From assembly GCF_001887775.1 (NCBI RefSeq), contig NZ_CP015519.1, forward strand, positions 1,984,001-2,048,000: a stretch of DNA of 64,000 bases. The letters run 5' to 3'. Each line of letters opens with the position of its first letter. The first letter of the stretch is position 1. Shown in pieces: positions 7,835-19,651 of this stretch. This DNA comes from Syntrophotalea acetylenivorans (GTDB lineage Bacteria > Desulfobacterota > Desulfuromonadia > Desulfuromonadales > Syntrophotaleaceae). The notes beneath the pieces are model-generated. The model worked only from the letters and a program-made list of their open reading frames with translations. It ran no database searches and was not told the origin of the DNA. The translations under genes were made by a program, and so were the position numbers.

Positions 7835-10800
7835 ATCTGACCCGCTCCGCTCTGGAAAAAAACCGGGTAACTCTGGTCGCCCTGCTGGTTGTCGCCCTGG
7901 CCGGTCTGTTCTATTTTTCCACCCTGCCCCGTGCCGAAGATCCCGGTTTCGTGGTGCGAGTGGCCCAGGTGCTGACGTATTTCCCCGGAGCCAGCCCCGA
8001 GCGGGTTGAGCAACTGGTTACCGACAAGCTGGAAAAGGTCATACAGGAAATCCCCCAGATCGACTACATCGAAAGCGAATCGAAACCGGGCGTTTCGGTC
8101 ATCTGGGTCAACATCCTTGAGCGTCACAAAGAGATGCGCCCTATCTGGGACGACCTGCGACGCAAGGTTACCCGGGCTACCGGCGAACTTCCCGACGAAG
8201 TGGTCGGCCCCTTTGTCAACGATGAGTTCGGCGACATCTTCGGTATTATCGTCGCCATCAGTGGGGAAGATTTCAGCTATGCCGAACTCAAGGAAATGGC
8301 TGACGATTGCCGCAATGATCTATTGCTGAATCCACACATCGCCAAGGTCGACATTCAGGGTATTCAGCAGGAACGGATTTTTGTCGAATATCAAAACGCC
8401 CGACTGGCGGAACTTGGACTATCCCCCTTTCAGCTCAAAGGCATTCTTGAAGCCCGCAACATCATTATTCCCGGTGGCGAAATCTTTACCGACCGGGAAC
8501 AGATCGTCCTTGAGCCGACCGGCAACTTTGATTCGGTGGCCGACCTCAAGCGTACGGTCATCACCTTGCCCGGCCGGGATGGAGTCGTCTACCTGGAAGA
8601 CATTGTCGACATTCGGCGCGACTATATCGACCCGCCGACCAGCCGAGTCCACTACAAAGGTAAACCGGCCTTAACCCTGGCCCTTAACCTGCGCGAAGGT
8701 GGCGACATGCTGGCCCTTGGCGATGACGTCAAACGGGCTCTGGAACGCTTCCGCCAGGCATATCCCGTGGGCGTCGATTTCGACATCGTGGCCTTTCAGC
8801 CCGAGCACGTGAAACGCAAAGTCGACGAGTTTGTCACCAACCTGCTGCAGGCCATGGTCATCGTGCTGGTGGTGATGCTTATTTTTCTTGGGTTGCGCAC
8901 CGGCCTGGCGGTATCCAGCCTGATTCCCATGGCAATGATCATGGCTTTACTGGTGATGGGCCTGCTCGGCATCGGCATCGACCAGATGTCCCTGGCAGCC
9001 ATGATCATCGCCCTGGGCATGCTGGTCGACAACGCCATCGTCATGTCCGAATCGGTCATGGTTTTGATGGGCGAGGGCAAATCGGCCGTCGAAGCGGCCA
9101 TCGAGTCGGCTCAGGAGTTGAAAATTCCCCTGCTGACCTCCTCCCTGACCACGGCCGCGGCGTTTCTACCCATCTATCTGGCCAAATCATCGACGGGAGA
9201 ATACACTGCCCCGCTGTTTAAGGTGGTCACCATCACCCTGCTCTCGTCCTGGCTCCTGTCGCTGACCATGACCCCGCTCTTTTGCGTCTATTTCATTCGG
9301 GTCAAGAAGAACACCGAACAGGGCAGCTACAACAATACCTTTTATCGCCGCTATCGCGGTTTCTTACTTTTCATACTACGCAACCGGTTGCTTACCCTGG
9401 TCACTGTACTCCTGATTTTTATGGTGGCCATGGCCAGCTTCCGTTTTGTGCCGAAGATGTTCTTTCCGCCCCACAACAAACCGATCTTCAGCGCCGAACT
9501 GCGCCTGCCCGTCGGCACCCCGTTGAAACGCATGGAAGCGGTGGTACAGCAAATCGAAGACTTCATGCAGGCAGAAATGATGGCCGATCCGAAACAGGAC
9601 AAGGAAGGCCTGGTCAGTTGGGTCAGTTACATCGGCTCCGGTGCTCCCCGCTATATGCTGCCCTACTCCCCCGAGGCACCAAGCCCCGAATACACCTATA
9701 TGCTCATCAACGGCAGCAGCCGCGATCACAACCTGGCCGAGATGATTCCGCGCCTGGAACGCTACTGCCTGAACAATTTTCCCGATCTGACACCCAAGAT
9801 TCGCCCGCTGATTCTCGGCCCACCCATCGAAAATCCCGTGGAAGTGCGACTTTCGGGCAAGGATACCGACCGCCTTTTCGATCTGGCACAACAGACCAAG
9901 GAGCAATTGGCCAATATTCCCGGCAGCCGCAATATCACTGACAACTGGGGCGCCCGGACTAAAAAGCTGGTAGTACAGATCAATCAGCCACGGGCGTTGC
10001 GGGCCGGTCTTACCAGTCGGGACATCGCCGTATCGCTGCAGACGATTCTGAGCGGGATTCAAACCACCGAATATCGCGAAGAGGACGAGTTGATTCCCGT
10101 CACTCTGCGCTCAGTAGCAGCAGATCGCAAAGACATCGGCAAACTGGAAAGCCATAACATCTACGTGCAGCAGACCGGCCAATCGGTGCCTTTGAAACAG
10201 GTAGCCGACATCAATATCGCCTGGCAGCCGGGAAAAATCATCCGCCGCGACCGGGTTCGGACCATTACCGTGCAATCCAACATCGACAGCGGCGCCAATG
10301 CCATCGCCATCGGTCAGCAAATCGATGGCTGGCTCAAAGAGCAAAGCCGCAATTGGCCCTTTGGCGACAAATACCAACTCGGAGGCGAGATCGAAACCTC
10401 CGGGAAAGCCAATAAATCGATCGCTGTCAATCTGCCCTTGACCACATTACTGATCTTGTTGCTGCTGGTTGGACAGTTCAACTCGCTGCGCCGACCGCTG
10501 ATCATTCTACTGACCATCCCCCTGGGCATGATTGGAGTAACCTTCGGCCTCCTGGTAACCGGCTCCTACTTTGGCTTTATGACCCTGCTGGGCATCATTG
10601 CTCTGTGCGGTATCGTCATCAACAACGCCATTGTCCTGATCGATCGCATCAATATTGAAATCGACGAGCACGGCCAAGACCCGGCCACAGCAATTCTTGA
10701 ATCGGCCCAGCGCCGCCTGCGGCCGATTCTGCTCACCACAGCCACCACCATGGGCGGCCTTTTGCCCCTGTGGCTGAGCGGCGGGCCCATGTGGGAGCCG

Positions 10801-10935
10801 ATGGCTATCTCCATCATCTTTGGTCTGCTGTTTGCCACCATTCTGACCCTTGGCCTGGTACCGGTACTCTACAGCCTCTTATTCCGGGTCAACTTTCGTA
10901 ACTTTACCTATCGGTCGCCCGACGGCCGGATCTGA
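7831..10935 (+). CDS. RND family efflux permease (AcrB/MexF-like)
   Basis: A 1034-residue inner membrane pump with the RND layout: an N-terminal membrane helix (about 13-30), a large periplasmic loop, helices 2-6 (about 335-470), a second loop, and helices 8-12 (about 850-1015). The helix-4 motif ALGMLVDNAIVMSESVM keeps the first proton-relay aspartate, but the second position is Asn, as in several RND subfamilies. It drives drug or solvent export with proton influx, together with the adaptor and TolC fusion. Translation is coupled to the adaptor gene through an ATGA overlap. The substrate cannot be told from sequence. Confidence 0.92.
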   Translation: MNLTRSALEKNRVTLVALLVVALAGLFYFSTLPRAEDPGFVVRVAQVLTYFPGASPERVEQLVTDKLEKVIQEIPQIDYIESESKPGVSVIWVNILERHKEMRPIWDDLRRKVTRATGELPDEVVGPFVNDEFGDIFGIIVAISGEDFSYAELKEMADDCRNDLLLNPHIAKVDIQGIQQERIFVEYQNARLAELGLSPFQLKGILEARNIIIPGGEIFTDREQIVLEPTGNFDSVADLKRTVITLPGRDGVVYLEDIVDIRRDYIDPPTSRVHYKGKPALTLALNLREGGDMLALGDDVKRALERFRQAYPVGVDFDIVAFQPEHVKRKVDEFVTNLLQAMVIVLVVMLIFLGLRTGLAVSSLIPMAMIMALLVMGLLGIGIDQMSLAAMIIALGMLVDNAIVMSESVMVLMGEGKSAVEAAIESAQELKIPLLTSSLTTAAAFLPIYLAKSSTGEYTAPLFKVVTITLLSSWLLSLTMTPLFCVYFIRVKKNTEQGSYNNTFYRRYRGFLLFILRNRLLTLVTVLLIFMVAMASFRFVPKMFFPPHNKPIFSAELRLPVGTPLKRMEAVVQQIEDFMQAEMMADPKQDKEGLVSWVSYIGSGAPRYMLPYSPEAPSPEYTYMLINGSSRDHNLAEMIPRLERYCLNNFPDLTPKIRPLILGPPIENPVEVRLSGKDTDRLFDLAQQTKEQLANIPGSRNITDNWGARTKKLVVQINQPRALRAGLTSRDIAVSLQTILSGIQTTEYREEDELIPVTLRSVAADRKDIGKLESHNIYVQQTGQSVPLKQVADINIAWQPGKIIRRDRVRTITVQSNIDSGANAIAIGQQIDGWLKEQSRNWPFGDKYQLGGEIETSGKANKSIAVNLPLTTLLILLLLVGQFNSLRRPLIILLTIPLGMIGVTFGLLVTGSYFGFMTLLGIIALCGIVINNAIVLIDRINIEIDEHGQDPATAILESAQRRLRPILLTTATTMGGLLPLWLSGGPMWEPMAISIIFGLLFATILTLGLVPVLYSLLFRVNFRNFTYRSPDGRI

Positions 10936-10982
10936 TTTGGTGCGATTCCCTTTTAGGTATCCATAAAAGAGATTTCCGAAAC

Positions 10983-11015
10983 GACAGGGCCCCGGCAACA
11001 GCCGGGGCCCTGTTC
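10983..11015 (+). terminator. GC-rich hairpin after RND operon
   Basis: A perfect stem CAGGGCCCCGGC/GCCGGGGCCCTG with a short loop ends the efflux operon. The 3' side lacks a proper T-run (TTCTCAT), so termination may be weak or assisted. Confidence 0.65.
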
Positions 11016-11089
11016 TCATAAGGAGCAATCTCATTCAGAAGGTTAGTCTCCCTTTCAGCGGGAACCACAGAGGACAACATATCGGCATT

Positions 11090-11345
11090 TCATATACGGT
11101 GTTGGTTTTAAACCCAGCAGCCCCTTCGACCACTGTTGGCAAGAAAAGCAGACCGAGCGTTTTAGCAATAACCTTTGAAGGAAGGGCCGCCCAAAGAAAT
11201 TGCTGCTACCGTAAATGGCAGCAGGGCTATTAGCCTTCTCCTTACCTACGCGAACGCATGCTCCACGCAGTGGCAGCCACTTTTTGCCTACTTTTTGTTG
11301 GCTTGGACAAAAAGTAGGGCGGCTGGCGGGCCGCCACCCGCCGGT
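11090..11345 (-). repeat. Dispersed repeat family A, copy 2 (inverted)
   Basis: Reverse-complement copy of the element at 1755-2004. It contains CAGCAGCCCCTTCGACCAC, GGGCCGCCCAAAG, GCATGCTCCACGCAGTGG, the CTACTTTTTG/CAAAAAGTAG hairpin (11290-11320) and the CCCGCC/GGCGGG hairpin. It ends 4 bases from the stop codon of atpG, so it forms the 3' end of the ATPase operon. A 112-codon frame crosses it on the minus strand but overlaps atpG and is judged spurious. Confidence 0.85.
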
Positions 11346-11349
11346 TCTG

Positions 11350-12240
11350 TCAGCCAGGTCCCTGATCATCAACCAAAGCCTCAAAACCGGCAATCACATC
11401 AAACAACTCTTCCGTCACGCTGTTCTGGCGCAGAGCGTGATAATCCGCGCGAAAGTCCGCACGCATCTCTTCAATGTTTTTCTCGGCCCGTTGCATAGCC
11501 GCCAACCGCGCCGCGTTCTCCGCCGCCAGGGACCCGGCAAAGGCTCCAAACAACGAGACAAAAAGATACTCGGCGATCAAAGCGGCAAACAGGGGCTGCC
11601 AGGGTGGAGAGTAGAGAGGAAGACAACGACCCGGCCACCGTTGGCCGCTCATGGTGGCGAGCCACTGATCATCGGGGGGCAGCAAATCAACCTGCAGCCG
11701 TTCATAATGAGTCGCCCTGGCTGGCGCATTATGAAACAGCAGCAAACGGGTTTCGCCGTGCTGGCTGCGCCTGGCTTCAAAACGTAGCAGCACCTCCTGC
11801 ACAGCCCCGGTGATGGCCTGGGCCGAGGTGGGAAGACGAAAGACTTCCTCCGCCTCTTCTAGACGCTGAGCAAGCCCTGCGGCCACCTTTTCACCCACCG
11901 CCCAAACCGTGCAGCGATCATCCTCCCGACGCCTCTGGCGATAAACCGTTTCGACCCCGTCGAGTACCAACTCATTGAAACGGCCGACCATCCCCTGATC
12001 CGAACCAAAAACCAGCAACACCGTCTGACGGGGAATTTTAATCGACCCAACCAACGGTCGATCACGCAAAACGGCTTGCAAACCCATTTCCACGGTCCGG
12101 TAATAATCGTCCAGAGAACGTAGCGACCGTTCATATTGATGAATATTAACCGCTGCCATGGTCTTCATGGTACGCACCACGGTATAAAGATCGTCGGCGC
12201 TGCGAATGCGCCGATGCAGCTCAAGCAGGGCCTGACTCAT
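11350..12240 (-). CDS. atpG: N-type ATP synthase gamma subunit
   Basis: A 296-residue central-shaft subunit. The N-terminal helix (about 3-50, with [18 protein letters not shown]) and C-terminal helix (about 230-290) would form the coiled coil that turns inside the alpha-beta head; the Rossmann-like middle includes [17 protein letters not shown]. It is the last gene of the N-ATPase operon and starts within the stop of atpA (ATGA overlap, 4 bases). A dispersed repeat follows directly. Function depends on an intact beta subunit, which is frameshifted in this sequence. Confidence 0.9.
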   Translation of the reverse strand: MSQALLELHRRIRSADDLYTVVRTMKTMAAVNIHQYERSLRSLDDYYRTVEMGLQAVLRDRPLVGSIKIPRQTVLLVFGSDQGMVGRFNELVLDGVETVYRQRRREDDRCTVWAVGEKVAAGLAQRLEEAEEVFRLPTSAQAITGAVQEVLLRFEARRSQHGETRLLLFHNAPARATHYERLQVDLLPPDDQWLATMSGQRWPGRCLPLYSPPWQPLFAALIAEYLFVSLFGAFAGSLAAENAARLAAMQRAEKNIEEMRADFRADYHALRQNSVTEELFDVIAGFEALVDDQGPG

Positions 12241-13748
12241 AGTATTTCCTTCAGGGAATCAGCGGCAATCTTCTGCAAGGCTCGCAGATCATCTTCTTCG
12301 AGTTTTTCGCCCCCCTCGATTCGGGCCGAAATCTCCGGCAGCAGCGCCAACGCCTCGCAAACCTGGTTTTCGGCCCGGGCCATGTCCGATTCGGCAATTT
12401 CATCGAATAGACCACAATTGACCGCATGCAAAACCATCACCTGCTCAACGGCGGTTCGCGACGCACACTGGCCCTGTTTAAGCACGGCCCGTACCCGCCG
12501 ACCGCGGTTCAACAGCTGGCGGGTCGCATCATCAAGCCGGGTCCCGAAGCGGGAAAAAGCTTCCAACTCCGTAAACTGGGCGTAGGCCAGACGCAAATCA
12601 CCGACCACCGCGCGATAAGCGGGCAGTTGAGCTTTGCCGCCAACCCGTGAGACCGAGCGGGTAATATCGACGGCCGGCAGCTGCCCCTTCTGAAAAAGTC
12701 CGGGGGACAGATAGATCTGACCGTCGGTGATGGAAATCAGGTTGGTGGGGATATAGGCGGCAAGGTTCTGTGCTTCGGTTTCGATGATCGGTAAGGCCGT
12801 CAGGGAACCGCCTCCACCCTGCTCCTTGAGGCGGGTGGCCCGTTCCAGCAATCGAGAATGGATATAGAAGATGTCACCGGGGAAGGCTTCCCGGCCAGGG
12901 GGCCGGCGCAAAAGCAGGGACAGCTCGCGATAGGCCCGGGCATGACGGGTCAAGTCATCGTAGACCACCAGAACATCCCGCCCCTGCTCCATAAAATATT
13001 CGGCAATGGTCGTCGCGGCATAGGGGGCAATATATTGCTGCCCCGGAGGGTCGTCCCCCTCGGCAACCACCACCACGGTATAATCCATTGCCCCCTTTTC
13101 CCGCAACTGCGCTACCACGGAAGCGACACTGGACGCCCGCTGGCCGATAGCGCAATAAACGCACAACACCCCTTTGTCGTGCTGATTAATGATAGTATCG
13201 ACAGCCACGGCCGTCTTGCCGGTCTGGCGATCACCGAGAATTAGCTCGCGCTGACCGCGACCGATGGGAACCAGGGCATCGATCACCTTGATGCCGGTAA
13301 ACAACGGTTCGGACACCGGCAGCCGCTCCATGATCGCCGGCGCCGATCGTTCCAACGGTCTCCGCTCATGATAGGGGAGAGGGCCAGCTCCGTCCCGGGC
13401 CTGCCCGAGAGGATCGACTACCCGGCCGAGGAGCCCCTCACCCACCGCCACATCGAGCACCCGGTCGGTTCGGACCACCTCGTCACCAGCATGCAAGGCA
13501 TCGTAATCACCGAGCATTGCCACCCCGATCCCCCGGCTGTCGATATCAAAAGCCAGCCCCAACACGCCACCGGGAAAAGCCAGCAGCTCTTCGCTGCGAA
13601 CCGTATCGAGACCTTGAACCCTGGCAATACCACGGCCGACATAGACTATTTTCCCTACCTGCTGCAATAACAACTGCGGCCCCATAGTGGCCATGGTCTG
13701 GCGGAGAACTTGGAGAGTTTCATCCAGCAGAATGCTGTAACTGCTCAT
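12237..13748 (-). CDS. atpA: N-type ATP synthase alpha subunit
   Basis: A 503-residue alpha subunit with the Walker A loop [15 protein letters not shown], the Walker B region [12 protein letters not shown] and the [20 protein letters not shown] segment. It forms the catalytic hexamer with beta. The start is taken as the ATG at 13748, which shares bases with the stop of atpF (TGATG) and follows GGGAGGAG; a TTG three bases upstream is possible. The alpha of N-ATPases is encoded late in the operon, after atpF, as seen here. Confidence 0.93.
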   Translation of the reverse strand: MSSYSILLDETLQVLRQTMATMGPQLLLQQVGKIVYVGRGIARVQGLDTVRSEELLAFPGGVLGLAFDIDSRGIGVAMLGDYDALHAGDEVVRTDRVLDVAVGEGLLGRVVDPLGQARDGAGPLPYHERRPLERSAPAIMERLPVSEPLFTGIKVIDALVPIGRGQRELILGDRQTGKTAVAVDTIINQHDKGVLCVYCAIGQRASSVASVVAQLREKGAMDYTVVVVAEGDDPPGQQYIAPYAATTIAEYFMEQGRDVLVVYDDLTRHARAYRELSLLLRRPPGREAFPGDIFYIHSRLLERATRLKEQGGGGSLTALPIIETEAQNLAAYIPTNLISITDGQIYLSPGLFQKGQLPAVDITRSVSRVGGKAQLPAYRAVVGDLRLAYAQFTELEAFSRFGTRLDDATRQLLNRGRRVRAVLKQGQCASRTAVEQVMVLHAVNCGLFDEIAESDMARAENQVCEALALLPEISARIEGGEKLEEDDLRALQKIAADSLKEIL

Positions 13749-14530
13749 CAACTCCTCCCGGTATCCCCTGCAGCAGCCTCTATCTCTTCGAATTGCCTGT
13801 CGACCTGCTGCTCCAGTTCATTAAAGTAACTGTCCACTCCCCAGGATAATTTCAAGCCGCCAAAGATCAGTTCGATGCCGAGGGGCATCTCTTCTTCGGT
13901 ACGATAGCTGATAATCAACTCCTGGCCGAGGACCCTGCGCAGTTCGTTTTCGAGATTGCGACGGATATCTTCGCCCAGAGCTACCGCGCTTCGCACAAGA
14001 ATTCCGGATTTTTCCGCAGCCACACGACAGTTCGCCTGCTGGGTCTCGCCCAAGGCCGAGAAACGGGCGATAAAACGCTCTGCCAACAGGGTAGTCAGAT
14101 CGCAACCGGTTAGATCGTCGAGGGATTTACGGGCAATTTGCAATACCTCGCTACCAATGCGTTTTTTCAGTTCAGCCATGAACATCTGCCGGTCCCGACA
14201 GACGGAAGCCTTCCAGGCCTTCGCCAGTTCGGAGGCTTCAGTACGCCCTTGATCAATGAGTTGCTGACGGTGCAAAGCAGCTTCTTCCGCAGCCTGGCGC
14301 AGACCTTCAGCCCGTCCTTCTTCGAGCTCCCGATTGAGGCGCTGATATTCGGCGGCCTCTTTTCTGGCTGTTTCCTGCTCTTGATGGGCCTCCTGCAACC
14401 GGCTTTCGATTCGGGCTTCACGATGATCCATTGCCTGGATGATCGGCCCGTAAAGGAACCGTTTCAACAACCAGATCAGCAGCAGGAAGTTGACCGCTTG
14501 GGCTGCGACGGTGAACCAGTCGATGAGCAT
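13748..14530 (-). CDS. atpF: N-type ATP synthase b subunit, with delta-like extension
   Basis: A 260-residue protein, far longer than a usual b subunit (~160). One membrane helix lies at about residues 5-25, then a long charged helix (about 30-130), and then ~120 residues with [20 protein letters not shown] and [18 protein letters not shown] that resemble the delta/OSCP C-terminal region. N-type operons lack a separate atpH, and this extension is the known replacement. It forms the stator. Start 14530 lies just after the atpE stop (14534). Confidence 0.9.
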   Translation of the reverse strand: MLIDWFTVAAQAVNFLLLIWLLKRFLYGPIIQAMDHREARIESRLQEAHQEQETARKEAAEYQRLNRELEEGRAEGLRQAAEEAALHRQQLIDQGRTEASELAKAWKASVCRDRQMFMAELKKRIGSEVLQIARKSLDDLTGCDLTTLLAERFIARFSALGETQQANCRVAAEKSGILVRSAVALGEDIRRNLENELRRVLGQELIISYRTEEEMPLGIELIFGGLKLSWGVDSYFNELEQQVDRQFEEIEAAAGDTGRS

Positions 14531-14533
14531 GGG

Positions 14534-14815
14534 CTAGCCTCCCGCCGACTGGCCGAGAAAGTGCTGCCAAAAGGGGTTGGCAAAGATGAGAATCATGGCC
14601 ACGACAAAACAGTAAATGGCCGTCGACTCGACCATCGCCAGCCCGACAAACAGGGTGCGGGTGATGGTGTTGGCTTCATCAGGCTGCTGAGCCAGGGCAC
14701 TAAGGGCCTGAGCCAGAGCCCGCCCTTCACCAAGAGCCGGGCCGATGGCGCCGATGGCAATACACAATCCGGCCGAGACGATTGAGGAAACGGCCACCCA
14801 TCCGAGACTATCCAT
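14534..14815 (-). CDS. atpE: N-type ATP synthase c subunit
   Basis: A 93-residue two-helix proteolipid that forms the rotor ring. The start at 14815 follows CAAGGAGGTTCAC and lies 8 bases inside the end of atpB. Helix 1 has IGPALGEGRALAQA, with an acidic residue where Na+ enzymes of the Ilyobacter type have Gln; helix 2 has the ion-carrying Glu in MVESTAIY, with the Ser-Thr and Tyr of the Na+ signature. Two carboxylates per hairpin are characteristic of N-type c subunits. Na+ was proposed for such rings, but a related Burkholderia ring is reported to be proton-specific, so the ion is open. Confidence 0.92.
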   Translation of the reverse strand: MDSLGWVAVSSIVSAGLCIAIGAIGPALGEGRALAQALSALAQQPDEANTITRTLFVGLAMVESTAIYCFVVAMILIFANPFWQHFLGQSAGG

Positions 14816-15512
14816 GTGAACCTCCTTGTCCGGCACCCTCCCGAACCAGTTGCACCTTAGCTGCCGCGGCAATATAGACCGCTGCCAAAATGGCAAAGAT
14901 ATATGCTTGAATGACGCCGGTAATCAGCCCGAGTAATTGCATGACCACCGGAAAAAACAATGGCGTTACCGACAGCAGAATGCCAGCAATCATGCTGCCG
15001 CTCATGATGTTGCCGAACAGTCGCACCGCCAGAGCCAGAGTACGGGACAGTTCGCCGAGGATATTGAAGGGCAGCATAAAGATCGAGGGCTGGATATACA
15101 GCCCGAAAAAGCCGCGCAAGCCCCGCCGCCGAATCCCCCACCAGGGCACAGCTACAAAAACGCTGATCGCCAGGGCCGCGGTAGTCGACAAAGAGCCTGT
15201 GGGCGGCCGATAGCCCGGAACCACCGCCAGCAAATTTGCAAAAAGCACAAAGACAAACAGGGTGCCGAGAAAGGGCAGAAACTCCCTGGGTGGAGACAAG
15301 CCCATGTCGGCAATCTGCTGCTCGATCCCAGAGACAAGCACTTCCAGCAGGTTCTGCCAGCGGCTGAGTTTTCCGTCATCCCGCAAACGCCGGGTCACCA
15401 GCACTGAACCGACTGTCAGCAAAAGCATATTCAGCCAGGTCAGAACAATAGTGATGTTGAGCTTGGCGAAACCTGTCTGCCAGAGGATGATGCTGTCGGG
15501 GCTGAGTTCCAT
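14808..15512 (-). CDS. atpB: N-type ATP synthase a subunit
   Basis: A 234-residue membrane protein with five or six helices. The key arginine region is visible in LGELSRTLALAVRLFGNIMSG, the standard stator arginine motif in helix 4, and the C-terminus has the QAYIFAILAAVYIAAA helix. It forms the ion channel with the c ring. The start is the ATG at 15512, which overlaps the atpR stop (TGATG); a GTG at 15515 is also in frame. Confidence 0.92.
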   Translation of the reverse strand: MELSPDSIILWQTGFAKLNITIVLTWLNMLLLTVGSVLVTRRLRDDGKLSRWQNLLEVLVSGIEQQIADMGLSPPREFLPFLGTLFVFVLFANLLAVVPGYRPPTGSLSTTAALAISVFVAVPWWGIRRRGLRGFFGLYIQPSIFMLPFNILGELSRTLALAVRLFGNIMSGSMIAGILLSVTPLFFPVVMQLLGLITGVIQAYIFAILAAVYIAAAAKVQLVREGAGQGGSHG

Positions 15513-15823
15513 CACGTATCCTGTTTGTCGTCACGAACCGGTGGCGCTGTTTGCGTCCGCTTAGCAAACAACCACAACTGACGGGACAGCATAAAACCAG
15601 CGCCGGCAGCCAATAAATCCTTAGTGCCCCCGGCCGCCAGCAGATAGAATCCGGCCAGTACCAGTGTTAACCGAAACAGCAGACTCAAAGCGTAGAAACG
15701 GTAGGGCGAACGGACTCTGGGTAATCGGCGAACGGTCAACCACAGCCCGGCAAAAAAAATTGCTCCCAATGCTGCCCCGGCCGCCAGTGCCATACCTAAT
15801 CCTGTCAAGTCAGTCCCGGTCAT
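15512..15823 (-). CDS. atpR: N-ATPase accessory subunit AtpR
   Basis: A 103-residue membrane protein with about three helices (GMALAAGAALGAIFFAGLWL, then YALSLLFRLTLVLAGFYLLA). It sits between atpQ and atpB, where N-type operons encode AtpR, a protein proposed to help c-ring assembly with AtpQ. The start at 15823 follows AGAGGAGG; the longer upstream frame would overlap atpQ by 58 bases rather than 14. Family assignment rests on gene order, size and hydrophobicity. Confidence 0.82.
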   Translation of the reverse strand: MTGTDLTGLGMALAAGAALGAIFFAGLWLTVRRLPRVRSPYRFYALSLLFRLTLVLAGFYLLAAGGTKDLLAAGAGFMLSRQLWLFAKRTQTAPPVRDDKQDT

Positions 15824-16177
15824 TTCGATCCTCCTCTTGCGGTTCATCACGATCCCTGGTGATTTCACTGCGCTCTCGGCTCACCCAAACCCAGGCATTG
15901 AGGCAGCCAAGGGCCATTCCGATTACCAACAGCATCAGGGTCCAGGAATAGGGGCCCGGCCAGCGCCGGTCGATCCAGACGCCCAGGGCCGTCAGGCTCA
16001 CCGTCGGGACAGCCACCGACCAGCCGACCAGGCCGAACATGCCGAGTCCGAACCAGGACGGTCGCTCTCCCTGTTGTCTTGCCCTTAGAAATCTACTGCG
16101 CCGGGCAACCAGACGGCGACGAAACTGTTCCTCTGCCAGGGGCTTCCCCCCCCGACGTCTTGGTTGCTCATCAGGAC

Positions 16178-16181
<4 letters not shown>
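15810..16181 (-). CDS. atpQ: N-ATPase accessory subunit AtpQ (ATPase gene 1 / AtpI-like)
   Basis: A 123-residue protein with a very basic N-terminus (RRRLVARRSRFLRARQQGER), two membrane helices (about 45-70 and 78-98) and a charged tail. It matches the gene-1/AtpI-like subunit found after atpC in N-type operons, thought to aid c-ring assembly. It overlaps atpC by 4 bases and atpR by 14. Confidence 0.85.
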
Positions 16182-17975
<1,794 letters not shown>

Positions 17976-18279
17976 GGCCTGTTCCTTCTTTGCTGCAAGT
18001 GATGATCTGATGACGACTCGGTAAAAAATGGTTGCAGACAACTTAAAAGAGACAACTGAATCAGCTAACGATTCAACCATTTCAATTCTATCAGGCCAGG
18101 CCAAAAAGCAAGTCGTGACACCTGACCGACGGCAGTGACCTTGGCGGTCAACCGGAGGCGGGTTTATTCATACCGAACAAGAGAACGTACAGGCTTAAAA
18201 AATCCATCGCCCCCTTGAGGGAACAATCCAAACGTGCTACGTTGGCAACGCTTTTTAACGCTATTGCCAGGAGAGCAGG

Positions 18280-19269
18280 ATGACAAATACACCACAAACC
18301 ATGATTCTCGGTAGCGGTCGTGCCGTACCGGAGAAAATTCTTACTAACGCCGATCTGGAAAAAATAGTCGACACCAACGATCAATGGATTGTTGAGCGGA
18401 CCGGAATTCGTGAGCGGCATATTGCCGAAAAGGGTGCCCCCCTTTCCGAACTGGCCGCTGAAGCGGCCCGCAAGGCCATTGAAGACGCCGGACTCGAAGC
18501 GAAAGATATAGATCTGATCATTCTCGCTACCGTCACTGGCGATATGAAATTTCCGGCTACAGCCTGCTTCATTCAAGAACTGATAGGCGCCAAAAACGCT
18601 GCGGCCTTCGACATCTCTGCGGCCTGCTCCGGTTTCATTTATGCTTTACAAATCGCCGACGGCATGTTGCGCAGCCAAACCTACCGTCATGCCTTGGTGA
18701 TTGGAGCAGAAATTCTGACCTCAATGGTCGATTGGGAGGATCGCAATACCTGCGTGTTGTTCGGAGACGGAGCCGGAGCTGTCGTTCTCGGACCAAGCCA
18801 GGACGAACGCGGCATTATCTCTACCCACCTTGGCAGCAACGGGGCCCACCACAACCTGCTGTACAATGCCGGTTGCGGTTGCATCAACATGCCGACAGTG
18901 GAAAACGTACAGCAAAAGATTCACACCCTGCACATGGAAGGCAAAGAAGTTTTTCGCCATGCGGTGGTTGCCATGAGCAAAGCGATTAAAAACGCTCTTA
19001 AGCAAGCCGATATGACCAGCGATCAGCTCGATCTGGTTATCTCTCACCAAGCCAACCTGCGCATCATCGAGGCTCTGGCCAAGCGACTTAAGATCAGCAG
19101 CGAACAGACCTATGTCAATGTCGATCGATATGGCAACACATCTGCCGCCTCCATACCTATCGCCCTCGACGAAGCCCGACGCAACGGTGTGGTTAAAGAA
19201 GGATCTTTGGTCGGCCTGGTCGCTTTCGGGGCCGGTTTCACCTGGGCCGGCGGAATTATTCGGCTCTGA
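18280..19269 (+). CDS. fabH: 3-oxoacyl-[acyl-carrier-protein] synthase III
   Basis: A 329-residue KAS III that condenses acetyl-CoA (or another acyl-CoA) with malonyl-ACP to begin fatty acid synthesis. The Cys-His-Asn triad is visible in AACSGFIYAL, ISHQANLRIIEA and RYGNTSAASIPIAL. The start follows AGGAGAGCAGG. It is transcribed away from the atpD gene and is followed by a strong terminator, so it is probably monocistronic. The 304-base gap upstream shows no clear promoter. FabH-type enzymes also occur in other acyl-CoA pathways, so its primer preference is unknown. Confidence 0.92.
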   Translation: MTNTPQTMILGSGRAVPEKILTNADLEKIVDTNDQWIVERTGIRERHIAEKGAPLSELAAEAARKAIEDAGLEAKDIDLIILATVTGDMKFPATACFIQELIGAKNAAAFDISAACSGFIYALQIADGMLRSQTYRHALVIGAEILTSMVDWEDRNTCVLFGDGAGAVVLGPSQDERGIISTHLGSNGAHHNLLYNAGCGCINMPTVENVQQKIHTLHMEGKEVFRHAVVAMSKAIKNALKQADMTSDQLDLVISHQANLRIIEALAKRLKISSEQTYVNVDRYGNTSAASIPIALDEARRNGVVKEGSLVGLVAFGAGFTWAGGIIRL

Positions 19270-19301
19270 TTTAGTACCCGTTTTAAGCTAGACGCTCAAA
19301 A

Positions 19302-19341
19302 AGAAAGCCCTTTGCCAACCAGGCAAAGGGCTTTCTTTTTT
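19302..19341 (+). terminator. Intrinsic terminator of fabH
   Basis: A perfect stem AAAGCCCTTTGCC/GGCAAAGGGCTTT with a 6-base loop is followed by CTTTTTT. Confidence 0.9.
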
Positions 19342-19430
19342 GCTAAATCTGGTTATGCACTTTGCTCAAATTGAAATTTCACACCCTTCCCTCTCTACAA
19401 CAGAATAATCAGAAGCATTCGGTCCACGGA

Positions 19431-19483
19431 AAACACGGTATGGTTTGAGACTTTTTCAGTGTGTTCCGTGTATTCCGTGGACC
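19431..19483. repeat. Long hairpin (family C, copy 2)
   Basis: GGTCCACGGAAAACACGGTA pairs imperfectly with TCCGTGTATTCCGTGGACC across about 20 bases. Each arm has two ACGG-type units, as in the other hairpins of this family. Confidence 0.7.
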
Positions 19484-19576
19484 AGGAAGGGTTTTCTGTG
19501 AGCAGTCCCCTAGAGGCAAATGCACAACCAGATTTCTCAAATAAAAACTTCTGGCAAAACTCTCACCCACCCCACT

Positions 19577-19608
19577 AAAAAAGGAGCCGGTGCAAAGCAC
19601 CGACTCCC
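19577..19608 (-). terminator. Intrinsic terminator of the AmiS/UreI-type gene
   Basis: Read on the minus strand, GGAGTCGGTGC pairs with GCACCGGCTCC, followed by TTTTTT. Confidence 0.88.
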
Positions 19609-19651
19609 TAAAGATAAACCACGGGGAGTAATCCCCGCTATTCAGCTTTTA

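Noticed and set aside
11055-11393. 112-codon minus-strand frame over repeat A
   Set aside because: It overlaps atpG and lies in a dispersed repeat whose other copies do not keep the frame.
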